Shown here: positions 33,720 through 46,412 of the stretch, one piece after another | Layout: the number at the start of each line of letters is the position of its first letter | How positions within the stretch are numbered: the first letter of the stretch is position 1 | Assembly (NCBI RefSeq): GCF_047511655.1 | Contig: NC_133390.1 | Span: forward strand, 91,209,583-91,273,582 | Reading direction: 5' to 3' | DNA length: 64,000 bases | Source of the DNA: Castor canadensis | Lineage: Eukaryota > Chordata > Mammalia > Rodentia > Castoridae | Position numbers and translations under genes: made by a program | Notes under the pieces: model-generated | Told to the model about the DNA's origin: nothing | Seen by the model: only the letters and a program-made list of their open reading frames with translations | Database searches by the model: none

Positions 33720-34860
33720 CTGTCCTCACTGTTCCATTCTAATGGAATAAATATTGCAAGGTAGTAAGAAATGCCATAAAAAATAATGAAACATCATGCA
33801 GAGCTTGAGATTAACTGGAGATGAGAAGCTATTTGAAAGGGGGAGAATAGCAGAGAAAACTCTCTGGGATGATATTTCGGCAGACACCTACCTGGCTGGT
33901 ATGAGGAGGCACCATGCATGGAGGCAATAAGAAAGAGTATTCTAGGCAGAGGGTGACAGGCCACAAGGCCAGGACTGCCATGGTGTATTTGAGCAAAAAG
34001 TAGTAAGTCAGGAAAGCTGCAGCAGAGTTAGTGAGAGGAAGTGGTAGGCAACAAGGGGTCAGGACACCAAGGTGGCATGTTGTGGACTATGGTAAGGGAG
34101 TGGTATCTTACTAGACTTGTAATGGGAAGCTATTGTAGAGTTTTGAACAGGGAAACTATATTCTGCTATACATTAATTTTTTTAAATCACTGTTTTGTGA
34201 AGTACAAACTGTAGTGGAAAAAAACTGAAAGCTAGAAACCAGTCTGGATGTTATGTCAGTGGCCTGATGAAATGGTGATAGCTTAGGTGACAGTAATATC
34301 CCCACAGACAGAAGATAATAAAGTCACATTATATTTTGGAAGAAAAGCTAACAGGACTTTTATTGTGTATGGAAACAATGAAAGAAATAAGTCAATGATT
34401 CTGGCCTGGTCAAGTGATTGAATAGTAGTATATTTTATTCAAATGAGAAGTCTAGAGAAAGAGCACTTTTAGAGAAAATGTTGAGTCCTGTAGTCATGAT
34501 GTTTGTAAAACTTTATGGATATAAGAATTGAGCTGTTGCATATAGACTTAGCATACTAATCTGGAACCCAGAGCTCCAAAGTGCAAATAAGTCCTTGAAA
34601 ACGTTAGTATTTAAATATGTACTACCAGAGGAATGGAAGTATTCCCCAGGCAGTGAATATCCATGGAGGAGAGAAGATAGAGAATTGAGCCCTAAACTAC
34701 CCTGACATTTAGAGGACAGAGGAGGAAGAGCCAGGTAAGGAGGCTGAGAAAGAAAAGTCAATGAGGTAGAAGGAAAATAAGAGTGGCAATCTGGAAGCTG
34801 GGTGAATGTTTATGGTATCAAACTTGCATCATGGCATGGAGTAACCCCGATGGATGTTTC
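33720..34860 (+). repeat. Long copy of unnamed old interspersed repeat
   Basis: More than 1 kb matches, in order, a non-coding mammalian repeat I remember but cannot name: 'gagtattctaggcagagggt', 'tgtaatgggaagctattgta', 'gttttgaacagggaaacta', then further right 'gacatttagaggacagagga' and 'aagtcaatgaggtagaagga'. Fragments of the same family occur at 9590, 45245 and 61560. Possible alternative: segmental similarity of LTR-internal origin. Confidence 0.5.
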
Positions 34861-34869
34861 ATAGCACAA

Positions 34870-36639
34870 AAGAAAGCTTGGAGACAAGAATAATAATAAG
34901 TATTTAGATATTAATAATTCTAATTTTCTTGTGTTTTAGTAAGTAAAAGAGATGGAAAAACATATAAGTGGATTTTTCCAAAGGATGTCCAAAATGGAGA
35001 AAGTAGCTACTGAAAATGCTAGGGCCTTTTCCCTAAGGGACAGAGGCATATCCAAAAGCAGATCTTTTTAAAACATTCTCTAGCAGTAAATCGACATCAT
35101 CAAACAGCTTATTGGAAAGGGCAAAATAAAATACGCTGATTAGACCTACTATATCATCTTGGCATTTGAGAGGGAAAGGCTAAGGTTTAATAAGTGGGAA
35201 GTGGGAACTAGCACTCTTAGAGTTCCAGTAGGTTACACAGCAGTTTAGGCCACATGAGAAAGAGGATGTGGAAGAGCTAATAGGATATTTTAAGTTGTGA
35301 TAGATTGTATTTTTGATGTGCTTACTAGCTCAGAGACTTTGTAGAAATAATGACACTCAGACTAGACAGGAAAGCAAAGTGTTGTCCCTGATTGTTATTT
35401 TCTGAGAATCTGGAATTAGAGGTATTTAGGGCACTTACAAACTGGGTGAGCAGAAAGTTACGGGACTGATTCCCACTCTTCATGACTCTGTGGTCAAACC
35501 TGATCCGACTACTCCCTAAGTGTGGTTATAAGACATCTGAAGGTCTCATTCATATCCATAGCAACAAGTCTTTCCCACATGCAGTACTGATCACTTTCAT
35601 GATAAATTTTGACTTTTTGTTGACATTTAATTTAGTTAATTCATGGCTTAAAATGTGTTTAGCTCATTCATGGTTAAAAATGACCTTCACAAAAGAGACC
35701 AAATGTAGACCAGACATTTTTCTGGGAGCTATTTTCTTTTTTAAATCCACTTACTCAGATTTTTAGGAATGATTTTTTTCTGTAAGAGTATGGACATATT
35801 TATTTTTAGCTAACAATCCACTAATTCAGAAACAGTAATAAAAACACTTACTTCATGGGAAAAAAAATCACAAAACAATAGATGATCTATACTGGCAGAT
35901 TAAAAGAACAGACGAAACTAAACCCTATAGCTATGATGGGATCACATGTTCACTAAAATTGAGCTCTTCCTATTCCTAATTTACCCTGTGCATAATTCAG
36001 GATACCTTAAAATCATATCACTGCAGAGGGTGCAGTGATTAATCTCACTCTCTGAAATCTCAAGAAACATGATTATCTTCACAAATAGAAGGAAGCAAAA
36101 ATATATGCAGTCCACAATGGCGGCAAACTCCCAGAATCATTCCTAGTTGGCTTTGTGTTTTATACTTAAGTTTACCATGGGTGCGTCTAATTTTCTGGGA
36201 ATTTACTTCAAAGAGAATAATGAAATGACACAGTGAAAACTTGGCTCCCTTTAAGCTGGGAAACACTCCAGTTTTCCTATCCTAATCCTGTCCATTCAGG
36301 AAACAGACATGACCTTGCTCAAAGTTCTCTGAACAAAAAACTGAACGCTAATTCTTTGGATTTCAAAGGGCTTCCTCACAGATTCTAGTCTCCTTAAGGC
36401 CAAAGCAATAATTAAGTTGAGTATTAGGAAATGCTTCAGCTGGGAAGGTGCAATGAACAGATATCAACATGTCTGCTATGTGAGGTTGAGAGAATTGCAA
36501 GAGCTAATGAACTCTCTTCATGCATCCAGCACTGACACTGAAAGCAGTATGGTACATGTGGCAACACCTCAAGTTCAAGCTTATGTATAGATGTTTTTTC
36601 TTTTAATAACTCTGAAATCTTTAACAAAATACTTAATTT
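34870..36639. other. Unique-looking stretch, no gene
   Basis: A 94-codon plus frame at 35482-35766 contains a repeated SWLKM word. This reflects a local tandem duplication of about 27 bp near 35640-35690, not a protein family. Confidence 0.4.
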
Positions 36640-36770
36640 ACCCAGTACCTTAATCTATGAAATTGTACTCTAAGGACTTGTTGTGAAGATTCAATGAGCT
36701 AATACTCAGTACTAGCTCTACACAAGTTACATAGTACATGACCAAAAATTACAGGAGCTATTATTAGAGA
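36640..36770 (+). mobile_element. MIR-like SINE, sense
   Basis: 'cccagtaccttaatctatga', 'ttgtgaagattcaatgagct' and 'acatagtacatgaccaaaaa' follow the 3' half of MIR. Confidence 0.55.
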
Positions 36771-36954
36771 CTATGAACTTAAAAATATTACACAAAGAAT
36801 GGGTTTTTTTTAAAAAAACATATTCAGTTACAACAGCGCTTAGGAAAATGTGATGATACTTTAAAACATCACTAAATTCATGTACTTAATAAGGAAATCT
36901 TGAACTACCATGTGTATGGTATTCATGCTCTTCATGGATTTATTTCTGATTTTT

Positions 36955-37057
36955 TTTGAGACAAGCCTGGGCCTTATAGAGAGTTCAAATCTAGCATGGA
37001 TGCCTAGTGAGACCCTGTCTTAAAATCTATCTATCATCTATCTATCTATCTATCTAT
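36955..37057 (+). mobile_element. B1-like SINE fragment with (ATCT)n tail
   Basis: 'gacaagcctgggccttatag' to 'gtgagaccctgtcttaaaat' is like the right half of a 7SL-derived monomer. The A-rich tail passes directly into an (ATCT)n microsatellite at about 37026-37057. Confidence 0.6.
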
Positions 37058-38272
37058 TTCATAATTTGTTCCAAGTAACTCAGTTGAGAGGAGAAAACTG
37101 AGGCCTAAGAAGTGATCAACCACATAACCAGATGATATCAGAGCCTGAGTACTTTCCAGCAAAGAACATAGCAATTCTCATCTGTCTAAACTGCTCCTGT
37201 ACCCTGGTCAATGATTTAGAAATGGTGCCTTCAACCACCAGGGAGACAAATAAGAGAGTGCAAATGGATCAATGTGAATCCATTCACATTAATGGAGAAG
37301 GAAGTAAGTATCCTCCCAATGGGAAAGCAATAATACCATTCTCTCCCAAAATAAAGTCCAGAAGACTCTTCATCATAAAGGAAAATAGACAGCAGGCACT
37401 GAGTATGAAAAGAAGTGAATTTCAGAGAGAAATGGCTTCAACTAAGCCTACATTGCCAGTGTTTTAATTAATGAAATATATTCATTTTATATTATCAGGA
37501 AACAAAATATTCAACTATAGCTGTAACTAATGTCACAGGTCAAGAAATAACTTGTGTAGTTGAAATGTAAATGGCTATTTTTTATTGTAATCAGTGATAT
37601 TTTTCTGTAACACCTTCGAGAAATTTCAAAGTAATTTGAAAGAAAATTTCAAAGTGGATGTTTATGACATTTTATCAGTACAATGTGGAAGATTAGCAAT
37701 TGTCTACAATCCAACTAGGAAGAACCATATTATAATCATAGACACATTCTTTCATTAGGATAGGAATATTACAAGGCTAGGATGCACTCCTATGATTCCT
37801 ATAGAACTGACATTTTTCAGCTATTCAGTTTTATATCATTGCATATTCTTTTTCATTTTGCCTATGTCAGCAATAACCCTTGTAGCTGAGCCTGTTTCCC
37901 CATTTTCCTCTCACTTCCTCTAAACTTCAGGTACTTTACAAAGAGAAATTTGTATCTAGGCTACTGGACAGAGTTATTACTGTGAAGAAATTCAGGTTTT
38001 AAAATCATTGGAGGTACAGATGTAGTCTCTGTGTTGTATGCAATTAGGAAACAGAGAAAACCAATGTGCTGTGTTTTATTGTGTTTAAGGAGAAAGAATG
38101 CACAACTCCATGCTAAGTCATGGTCTTTGACTCTTTGTTCATAGAAAGGTCAATCCAATTCTCAGTAACAAATCAAATCGGTGACTTGAAAATTTGATTA
38201 ACCAAGATATACATTCCCTCTTTGAAGACTCCATTTAAATGAGGTTCTAGGACATCATTTTTAAGATGTATA
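37058..38272. other. Unique-looking stretch, no gene
   Basis: A 111-codon plus frame at 37132-37467 is the best open frame here, but it shows no recognisable domain, no Kozak-like context of note and no splice structure. I regard it as chance. Confidence 0.4.
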
Positions 38273-38605
38273 GTCAGTCCTCCATATCAACAGGTTTCAC
38301 ATCCACAAACCAACTGTGGATTAAAAACATTTTTTAACGTGTTAGTACCAAATACATTCTGCACAAATTTTTTGTCTTGTCATTATTTCCTATGTAATGC
38401 ACTACTAAGAGTTATTTACATAGCATTTCACTGTATTAGTTATTATAAGCAATCTCAAAATGATTTAAAGTATGCAGGAGGATGTGTGTAGATTGCAAGC
38501 AAATACTATCCCATTTTAGATAAGAGACTTGAGCATTTGCAGATTCTGGTACCCACAGGGCATCCCAGAACCAATCTCCTACAAATACTGAGAAATAACT
38601 ACATA
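38273..38605 (+). mobile_element. Tigger-like (TcMar) DNA transposon, non-autonomous
   Basis: The left end 'cagtcctccatatcaacagg' and right end '...ccaatctcctacaaatactg' form the degenerate inverted termini of a widespread Tigger-type MITE, with TA at both edges. The middle 'tgtcattatttcctatgtaa' and 'gcaaatactatcccatttta' match the same consensus. No transposase remains. The second copy at 46019 lies in the opposite orientation. Confidence 0.7.
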
Positions 38606-38828
38606 TGTGTATTTTTTCACATCTCTAGAATTTTCAGAACGCACATCTATTTTTCCTCTGTGTGACAATAGAAAAACATGCCTTATGTGTCTTCTGTGGT
38701 AAATGATATCCATTCTACCACAACATTCATGAAATGGCCTCCTATTGTGGGCAGACCCCTCCCAGGCTCATGCTATTCATTGAATAGGAAAGTATTTGAA
38801 AATAATTACACATCCACAATCTTGCTTG

Positions 38829-38845
38829 TTTTTTTTTTTTTTTTT
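38829..38845. repeat. Poly(T) run
   Basis: A simple T run with no recognisable retroposon attached. Confidence 0.8.
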
Positions 38846-40330
38846 GAATGTTGTCTTATGGGAAAATAGAAAATGCTTTCTTGACTCCATTCTTTGTTAT
38901 TTTATCAGTGGCATTTTTGTGGCATAGATTTTTTTTTTCCTGGAGAACTTCAATATTATATGATGTCAGTTTCTATTCCAAAGAAGTCAGATAAAAATCT
39001 GAAAGTTCCCTCTTATTTTTTGTCTCAAACTGTCTACTACTTCAAGATATTTTATCCTAGAGAAATAAACAGCAGGCTTTTAAATATGATTCATGGAAAA
39101 TGTGCCTGTGGATTGATATTATTAAAATTAAATACATTATACACCATTTCCCATTCTATTGAACAAAACAAGAAAGACTTCCATTTTAATCACTCACTAC
39201 AGAATACCTATTATACAAAAAATATGGGGGCAATGCCTGCTTTCTGCAAAGAGCTCTGAGCTAAACGTGGGTATTTGGGCTAGCAGCACAATTCTGCATA
39301 ATGCAGCATTCTGCCATGTGTCAGCAGTCCAAAGCAATACTGTATTCTTTGGATCACTTATCCATTATTACTTCAGACAATGAGTATCTGATACAAAATA
39401 AAAGTGATGGATGCCAAGTGAAATGGTGAGTGTGTTCTGAGTAAGAACAAACGGGAAAGACATCGTGGTTCATTGCCTGATGAAATTACTTTTGGGTATT
39501 TAAATACATCTTACATTATGTTATCCATGGGCTGTTGAATGTGAACTCTGGAAATTGGTCCTGAAAATTTAACTGTTTCTACTCTAAAAATCATATTATT
39601 TAAATCTCCTAAATTGTATGTTGAAAATAATTGTTAAATAAAGTTCCTTATATTTATACTTGAGCCTTCAATATTTTAGAGTCATTATTTTAAAATCTAT
39701 CTGGCACTAATTATAAATCTCTCTCTCATCTCATCTCTTTCTCTCCCTCCATAATGGAAAGAGAAGAAGAATGGAAACAGCAAATGTGTCTTCCAAAATA
39801 CTGTGTAATAAACATTCCTATTTGCATTTGAAATAGTGAATTTAGTATACGAAAATGATTCATCATTTCTTGGAAAAACGACTTTTCTGGGGGTTATGCT
39901 CCTCTTGGCACTGGTTACAGAGAAATGATCTGTCTCCTGCAGTTAAAATCATGTAGCTGACTGACTTGGCATAGCCTTTCTGTTCATGGCCCCACAATGT
40001 CAAGCTTCTGGTGGTCTCTCATTGTCTCCCGAAGCCAAGTTTGATCATTTCACTTCTCTACTCAAAAATCTCAGTGTTGAACTCTCACATAAGTGATTCC
40101 TACAGAATGAACAGTAAATTTCTGCATTTATATCCAAGGTCTACCATTGTGGAGCTATGTGGAGACCAGTTCTCTAAGAAGAAAAATAACTCATTCACAC
40201 ACCTAGCTCAACTTGATCTATAATTTGCCTTAACCAATCTATTATCTTAGAAAAGTTGTAAATTCATTAAAATCAATCAGAAAATCTAATTTCAGGGAAT
40301 AATTCTGGTCTAGAAGCTGAATTTTGGAGT

Positions 40331-40370
40331 CCTGCTCAGTAATTTATCTACCTGCTAAGTAATTTACCTA
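40331..40370. repeat. 20-bp tandem duplication
   Basis: cctgctcagtaatttatcta is followed at once by cctgctaagtaatttaccta; two mismatches. Confidence 0.9.
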
Positions 40371-43300
40371 GTCTTTCATTCTTAGAGGAACAGGTTAGTG
40401 GTAAAAATATGCCCTGACCTATAAAAGGCAGAATACAATTTCTGTGAATTGTACTCAGATACTGGGTCTGATTTTTACAAAGATATCAATCACCTTTGAA
40501 ACTCACTTTGGGGTAGGACATTACCTATAAAATCTACAGAGAAACACATATTTCAATAAGTCTACAGTATTTGATTTACTAGTCCCTTGAAATTTACTTG
40601 AAAGAACAAACAAATTCTAAAGCTATTATTTTCAAAAACAAAAGGACAAAGTTGCATTTCCCATTCATCCAATGACTAGCATAAGGAAAGAAATCTACTA
40701 AAATTATCATCAAAATATTAATAACAGTGATCATAATGACTCACTTCTAAAATGACTAATTGGGACACTAAGAGGTAACTTAAATTTGGGAATTAGCTGA
40801 CAAGGGAATCAATATGTGATGAATGTATTTCTATTTGCTAGTTGAAAATAATTTTACTCAAACAGATTGAAATTCTCAAGTGTCAGATTTGTTGAGCATA
40901 TTCATTACAAGAGATAAATTATAATTAAAGTATTATTAAATATCTAATTTGTCAAGTTTGCTATTTAAAATAAAACATTTTGTCTTTAATAAGGAAAGGA
41001 TAAGGAAGCTGTGATAAATTTATATTCCAATGTTTGAAATGTGTTGCAATTGAATTTCATACTTCTGGGTCATAGAATATAGGGTCTTGGATGGAAAAAC
41101 AGATACCATTTCTGAGCTTGAATCTATTTAGGCAGGGGACCCTGGAGGAAATAGATAGAAAGCAAGGAACTGAGGCTTATAGAGCAATAGGGAAGAAGAA
41201 AGAACTCTCTGAAGGAAGATTTCAATGGAGAGACTTAGGTGCATGAGTTACAGAAATTGTCCAAGTATCTTTTATGCAGTCATCCTTCCCTGATAATTAA
41301 GATCTTCTGTAAAATTTTTGTTTGGTGGATTACATTAGGGAAAGAGGGTGAAAATGGCATGAAACTATACACAATCAGCTGAGAAAAAGGCCTCACCAAC
41401 ATTATTGCCCATCTCTTCTACTTGATGGAGGGCTGCTTATATCATTTTTGTGTTTATAGCCATTGTCTTTTTTTTAATCATGCCTAAATTATATAGGAAA
41501 TTCAATGAATATTAGCTGAACTGAACAAAATACATAAGTAAATGCATGAGAGTGGCATCCTGTAGCCTGTTTTAATTTTCTGTTTTTGCTGAATGGTAGG
41601 TTCCTACTAACAGGCATCAAGGAATGCCCTTATGTGGCAAATTTGAATAATTTTAGCTAAAATATGCAATGAATACATGTTTCCCAGCTCCAATTTCCTG
41701 CCAGCTCTTCAAAACACAGATTGTTTTTCTTATTCAGGGGGAGACATAAAGGGAGCTGGGGAAACAGACTTCATCCCGTCTTAACTGTTCACCTTGTTGG
41801 ATATTTGAGAATCACTGGATAGATCAAGAGATGCCACAAGAAACAATGTTGATTCTGCCTAGTTGTTTTAAAAAAAAAAAAATGATTCTTTTTTTCTGAG
41901 TGCTTTTGCCAATTGTTAGGTCTAACATCTGGCACTAGCTAACCTACAAAAAGATAGTAGAATGTGTTTGGGGACTTACAAGCCCAGAGATGAAGATAAT
42001 TTGTAGACTCAATTTCTAGTGGCATAGGGGGAACACTTTCATCTGAATCACTGATGTGATCAAATAAGTATGAGTGAATACTCACCAATTGCTAAAGCAA
42101 TTTATCTCTCCAAATGTATTCGAAATGTTAATTTTATCAGGGTGCAAGCTGCTAAAGTGCAGCCAGTAGATCATTAAATTTCAATAGGGAATAGACTTCA
42201 TATTTAACATAAACAGTCAAGTCATTTTGGCTGCCTGCATCTTGTGCCACATTTAGAAAGCCTTCTGCGTAACCATAGGAACGGTTTTGCTTAAGTGCAG
42301 TTGCTTGTGTAAATTCAATTCATTCTGAATTAACTGAAAAAACGGGGGGAGGAGGTCTCAAGATTTGTTTCTGTCCATTGCTTCCCAAGTCGCCTCTTAA
42401 AAGAGATGAAAAAATTAAGAATAAGATTTTTTTTCTTTCCTTTTTCATGGGTTGAAGTATGGACAAGATTGGGAGGCAGAATCCCTTTCTCATCATGGAG
42501 AATAAAAATAATGAAGTCATCTGTACTTCATTAGCATAGGTATTTCCTATGCTTATCACTTTCTTAGTTTAATCTTCCTTAAAGCATGTGATTCAGGAAC
42601 ACATTCCTTTTGTATATAATTTTACACATTGCTTGAAATCCTAATAGAATTTTGTTTACACTAAGAAACTTCTTTTTTGTTCTAGGACATTTTATGAGCC
42701 ATGAGCTACACAGATCATATCATGAAGTAGGTTACTCACATTGTCCTTTTAGCACTTCATTTACAGCAGCTAATTGATAGACAATTGAGAATAGAGGATA
42801 ATTTATCACACAGAGCGCCAGACAAGGGAAGGTTTGGATGAGCTACCTGGTGAGTGTTTAGGGCAGCCAGACAGAAGTGGGAAGATACTGATTTTCCACA
42901 GAAGTAAGAGCAAGAACCCCTCTGCGCAATTCTCTTATTTAGAACTGTCTTCCAAAATCATTAACCCATTGACATTTTTCTTATCTTCAAGGTTGGTTCA
43001 AATTTCATTGGATTTGAGTTATTTTCACTAACCCTTACCTCCCCAAAATAATTATTCACTCTTTTATTAACTGACTGTATATTATACATGTCTTCATGTA
43101 AGTTATATACTCTTCTTCCTTACATTACAAGTGATTGTTTAGCTATGCATCTCTCACATCAGAATGAAAGCTACTATGGACAGAGAATGTATCTTTTTCT
43201 TCCTTACCTAATTGCTGCTTAGAGTATAGGGCATTGAATCTAATATGACATAACTAAATAGTTTTGACTAGTTAATACAGGTTAAAAAAAAAAAAAGGAA

Positions 43301-43487
43301 AGGCAGCAGAAATGCTAAGTCTTCATAGTTTCATTGAGCTTGGGTATGAAAGATGGTACTATGAAGAAGGTTATGGAAATTTGTAGGAGGAAGGGAGAAA
43401 AAGAAAGGGAAAGGGAAGTTTATTGAATTCATAAAATATACCAGGAAACGTAGTACCAGTCCCTAGAGGGCATCTACATTTGCTTAG

Positions 43488-43707
43488 AAAATGGAATCTT
43501 GGAACCTGTAAATGTTACCTTACTTGAAAAAGGGTCTTTGCAAATGTGACTAAGTTAAGAATCTTAAGATAGTATCTGGGTGGCCCTTAAATGTCATAAC
43601 AATTATTCTTACAAGAAATTCTTTAATTATAACGGAGACTTCACAGACATAAGAAAAGGTAATGTAAAAATGAAAGTATGCATTAGAGTGATATAACCAC
43701 AAGCCAA
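43488..43707 (+). mobile_element. Old MaLR (MLT1-like) LTR, left part
   Basis: 'acctgtaaatgttaccttac', 'gggtctttgcaaatgtgact', 'aagttaagaatcttaagata' follow the MLT1-like LTR consensus (non-coding remnant of an old mammalian ERVL-related retrotransposon). It is interrupted at 43708 and resumes at 44119. Confidence 0.6.
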
Positions 43708-44118
43708 TGTTTGAATTAAAGACCCTTTGGTGCCAAAAACAGACACACAAGAAACAGAGAAAATCTTGACAAGGCAATTTCTTTTGATCAAAAGGGTGCA
43801 AGCACATATTCACTCCAGCTGACTGGACAAGTGAGCACAAAATGGTCGACAGTGGCTTCTCCTTATATCCCTGACGTAGTTGTACCTGCCCCTTACCTGG
43901 GATTTGTCCAGGTCACAGGTTCACAATTTTTCCCGATTTGCTAAAAGGCTTGGGGGATGGGTTAGGACAAGTAATTTGATGGGCAATTTTCATGGGCAAT
44001 GGGACTATACAAGAATCTGGAAGAAGGAAAAGGAACCCTTTAAACCATGCAAGTCACCTAAAATGACAATCTTAAGAGGGTGTCATATATGTTGATAGAA
44101 AAGATCGTTTTTCTTACA
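43708..44118 (-). mobile_element. Solo LTR (411 bp) inserted in the MaLR LTR
   Basis: Starts TG and ends CA, with CCAA on both sides (43704-43707 and 44119-44122), a 4-bp target duplication as made by many class I (gamma-like) endogenous retroviruses. Read on the minus strand, a GGATATAAGG TATA region (43861-43870) has a CRE-like TACGTCA word just upstream (43872-43878), and a U5-like end follows ('tttctctgtttcttgtgtgt'). No coding sequence remains, so the provirus was lost by LTR-LTR recombination. Family not named. Confidence 0.7.
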
Positions 44119-44280
44119 CCAAGAAATACCAACAGCCACAAGAGGATGGAAGCATCAAGAAACATTTTGTATCCTAGAGTCTCTAGAGGGTGTGTGGTCT
44201 TGCTGACTCCCTGATTCCAGCTCAGTGATATCAGTTTTGGATTTATGATCCTAGATCTGTGAGGGGAGAAGCTTCTGATT
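44119..44280 (+). mobile_element. Old MaLR LTR, right part
   Basis: Resumes the MLT1-like consensus where 43707 stopped: 'ccaacagccacaagaggatg', 'cctagagtctctagagggtg', 'cagttttggatttatgatcc'. Confidence 0.55.
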
Positions 44281-44329
44281 TTTAAGACATGAAGTTTGTG
44301 CTAATTTGTTATCAATTCAGTAACCACAG

Positions 44330-44460
44330 GAAAATGGTACAAACTTACTAAGAAAGAGAAAGTTAAAATTGAGAAAAGGTAGCAACTTATCCAAGGTCAT
44401 ATAGATAATTAGTGGCAGAACTGAAAATAAAACCCAAGTCTGAACAACTTTAGAGCTATT
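44330..44460 (-). mobile_element. MIR SINE fragment, antisense
   Basis: 'gcaacttatccaaggtcata' and 'agtggcagaactgaaaataa' are the MIR core in complement. Confidence 0.65.
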
Positions 44461-45244
44461 TAGATAGATTATCTCATTCCAGCCTGTGTGAGGCAAATCT
44501 CTGTCCAAGCCAAATTGTGTTTTATTGACTCAGTGTTTCAATGTTGGCACTGTTCTGAGGGCTAAGAGTATTACTGGATTGTTCCCTGAAGTAAAATAGA
44601 AATAGAGATTTCAATTAGCTGACTGACTAATTTAGGTAAACCTGTAGGCCTCTCATAATTACATCCCAAAGTAGGAAACTATGTAAATAACCTTTTAGAA
44701 AAGTTCAACTGTAGATATCAAACCAGTGACCTTGCCAATTCTACTTTCTTAAATCCATAGCTCTTTATGAATGTCAAATGAGAAATGGCACATTTTCTTT
44801 CAGCTCTTTAAAAGGTGACTTGTTCATCTATTAAGCATTAATCAATACATCAAGACCATACTATGTGCTATGGTCTGTTTTATGTTTGAAATGCGTTACT
44901 TTACTAAAGAGCTGAACATCCCTTCACTCTTGCATTAACATTTTAGTGGGGAATAGAGAAATTAAAACAAACAATCAAACAAAAAACAAGGTAAATATGT
45001 AAGATATTTAGCATTAGACTTTTAAAAAGATCAAGAAGAAAAACTAAGCCAAAGAAGAGGAAAAATGAATGAGTTTAGGTATAGGGTGTTTGTGTAAAGC
45101 ACCCAAAGAGAAAGAGAGAGCTGACCAAGGAAATGAGGGCACAATCCAGACAAATGTCAGGGGGAAAAACAATCTAAGAAGATGGAAGAGAGAATTTGAA
45201 GAAGCTGAAGAGAGTAAAGGAGAACAGAAAGACATGAGGTAGAG
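44461..45244. other. Unique-looking stretch, no gene
   Basis: Nothing recognised; purine-rich toward the right end (45020-45240). Confidence 0.4.
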
Positions 45245-45425
45245 ATAAAATTGGGGGCCAGACTGTAAAGGACCTTGGAAAGCCTTTCAAAGGACTTTGG
45301 ATTTTACTCTGACTGAGGTAGAAAGACATTAAAGGGTTCTGAATTGAGATTTTGTTTGTCTTTCAAAATGGTCACTCAGGGAATCTTGTAAAGAATAGAC
45401 TTGACCAAGGCAAGGATTGAAGCAA
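45245..45425 (+). repeat. Fragment of unnamed old interspersed repeat
   Basis: 'gggggccagactgtaaagga' and 'ggactttggattttactctg' correspond to the same consensus segment as about 34040-34170. A 158-codon minus frame (45329-45805) begins here but lacks any motif and is taken as chance. Confidence 0.45.
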
Positions 45426-46018
45426 GTAGACTGCAGTATTTGGAAGGTCATATTGTATGTGGGTGTAGAAAAAGGCAAATTTTCTAATTTCTTTTTTGTC
45501 TTGAAATTGTCCCACCATGGAAACTTTTGGAGACCCCGATTATTCCATGTATTACATTGTATTTTACTTTGCCCTTTTTGATTTTCATAATGAAGCTCAA
45601 AACACAAACAACTTACACAGTTAAATGTCTTGCTGTAATACTGCCTATTTCTATCTGAAAAGAAGGAAAATAGAGAAAATTGATTCTTTGAAAGCTGGCC
45701 TTTTCTTAATTCCTCAAATTTCATGTAAGTTAAGCCAAGAAGAACAACTTTGACTTTGCTTTCTTTAATATCCTGGGAATCTTTATAAAAGTCTATAAAG
45801 TACAATTTTCACTCTACTTTTCTGCTTCAAGAATCCTTACACCCAGTAGATTTATAACTTAGAATTCCCCTTACATATAAATATAGATAAATCTATAGTT
45901 TAACCAAACATTAATATTGTTTTAATATGTAGTATAATTTCTCCACATATGGGATATGACACCGAGAACAAAAGAAGAAACCAAGAGTTCTAAGGAGAAA
46001 AGAATATGAAAAGGAGGG
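45426..46018. other. Unique-looking stretch, no gene
   Basis: No repeat or gene recognised. It contains most of the motif-free 158-codon minus frame. Confidence 0.35.
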
Positions 46019-46249
46019 ATAGGAAATATAGTCTTCCACAAGTAGTAAGTTCCAGGACCCCTAAGGATACCAAAAGTTCAAGTCCCTTATGCAAAATTAT
46101 ATGGCATTTGCATTTAACCTACACACCTTCCGGAATATTTTAAGTCATCTCTAGGTTAGTTATAATATATAATGCAATTTAAATGCTATATATAGTTGTC
46201 TTATGGGAATAATGACAAAAGTCTTACTTATTCAGTACAGATGCAATTT
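46019..46249 (-). mobile_element. Tigger-like DNA transposon, left part
   Basis: The same family as 38273-38605, in the opposite orientation: 'gttccaggacccctaaggat', 'caagtcccttatgcaaaatt', 'aatgacaaaagtcttactta'. Interrupted at 46250 by an L1 tail and resumed at 46413. Confidence 0.75.
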
Positions 46250-46412
46250 TATTTTTTTTTAATTTTGTTGTGATGGGTGGGGATACATAGTAGCATTTAC
46301 AAACATTCTTACAATGTATCAAATATGTCATTCTTGAATTTACCCCCTCCACTGATCTCTTTCATTCCCCATCCCCTGATTCCTGGAACAGTTTCAACAG
46401 GTATCATTTTTG
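46250..46412 (-). mobile_element. L1 3' end (163 bp), antisense, with TSD
   Basis: A T-rich head (46251-46262), then the complement of the L1 3' terminus ('aaacattcttacaatgtatc', 'taccccctccactgatctct'). Flanks cagatgcaattt (46238-46249) and cagatacaattt (46413-46424) are a 12-bp target duplication with one mismatch inside the Tigger-like element. Confidence 0.9.

Larger units (their letters stand above)
38606..43487. other. Unique-looking 4.9-kb stretch, no gene
   Basis: Only simple features: poly(T) at 38829, a CT-rich tract at 39718-39750, a 20-bp tandem duplication at 40331-40370, poly(A) runs at 41869-41882 and 43283-43294. The part at 42120-42320 has the look of conserved non-coding DNA. 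No frame above 121 codons, none with motifs. Confidence 0.4.

Noticed and set aside
37132..37467. 111-codon plus-strand open frame
   Set aside because: No recognisable motif, no exon-like boundaries and no supporting context.
45329..45805. 158-codon minus-strand open frame
   Set aside because: No domain, signal or homology that I recognise, AT-biased codons, and it starts inside an old repeat fragment.
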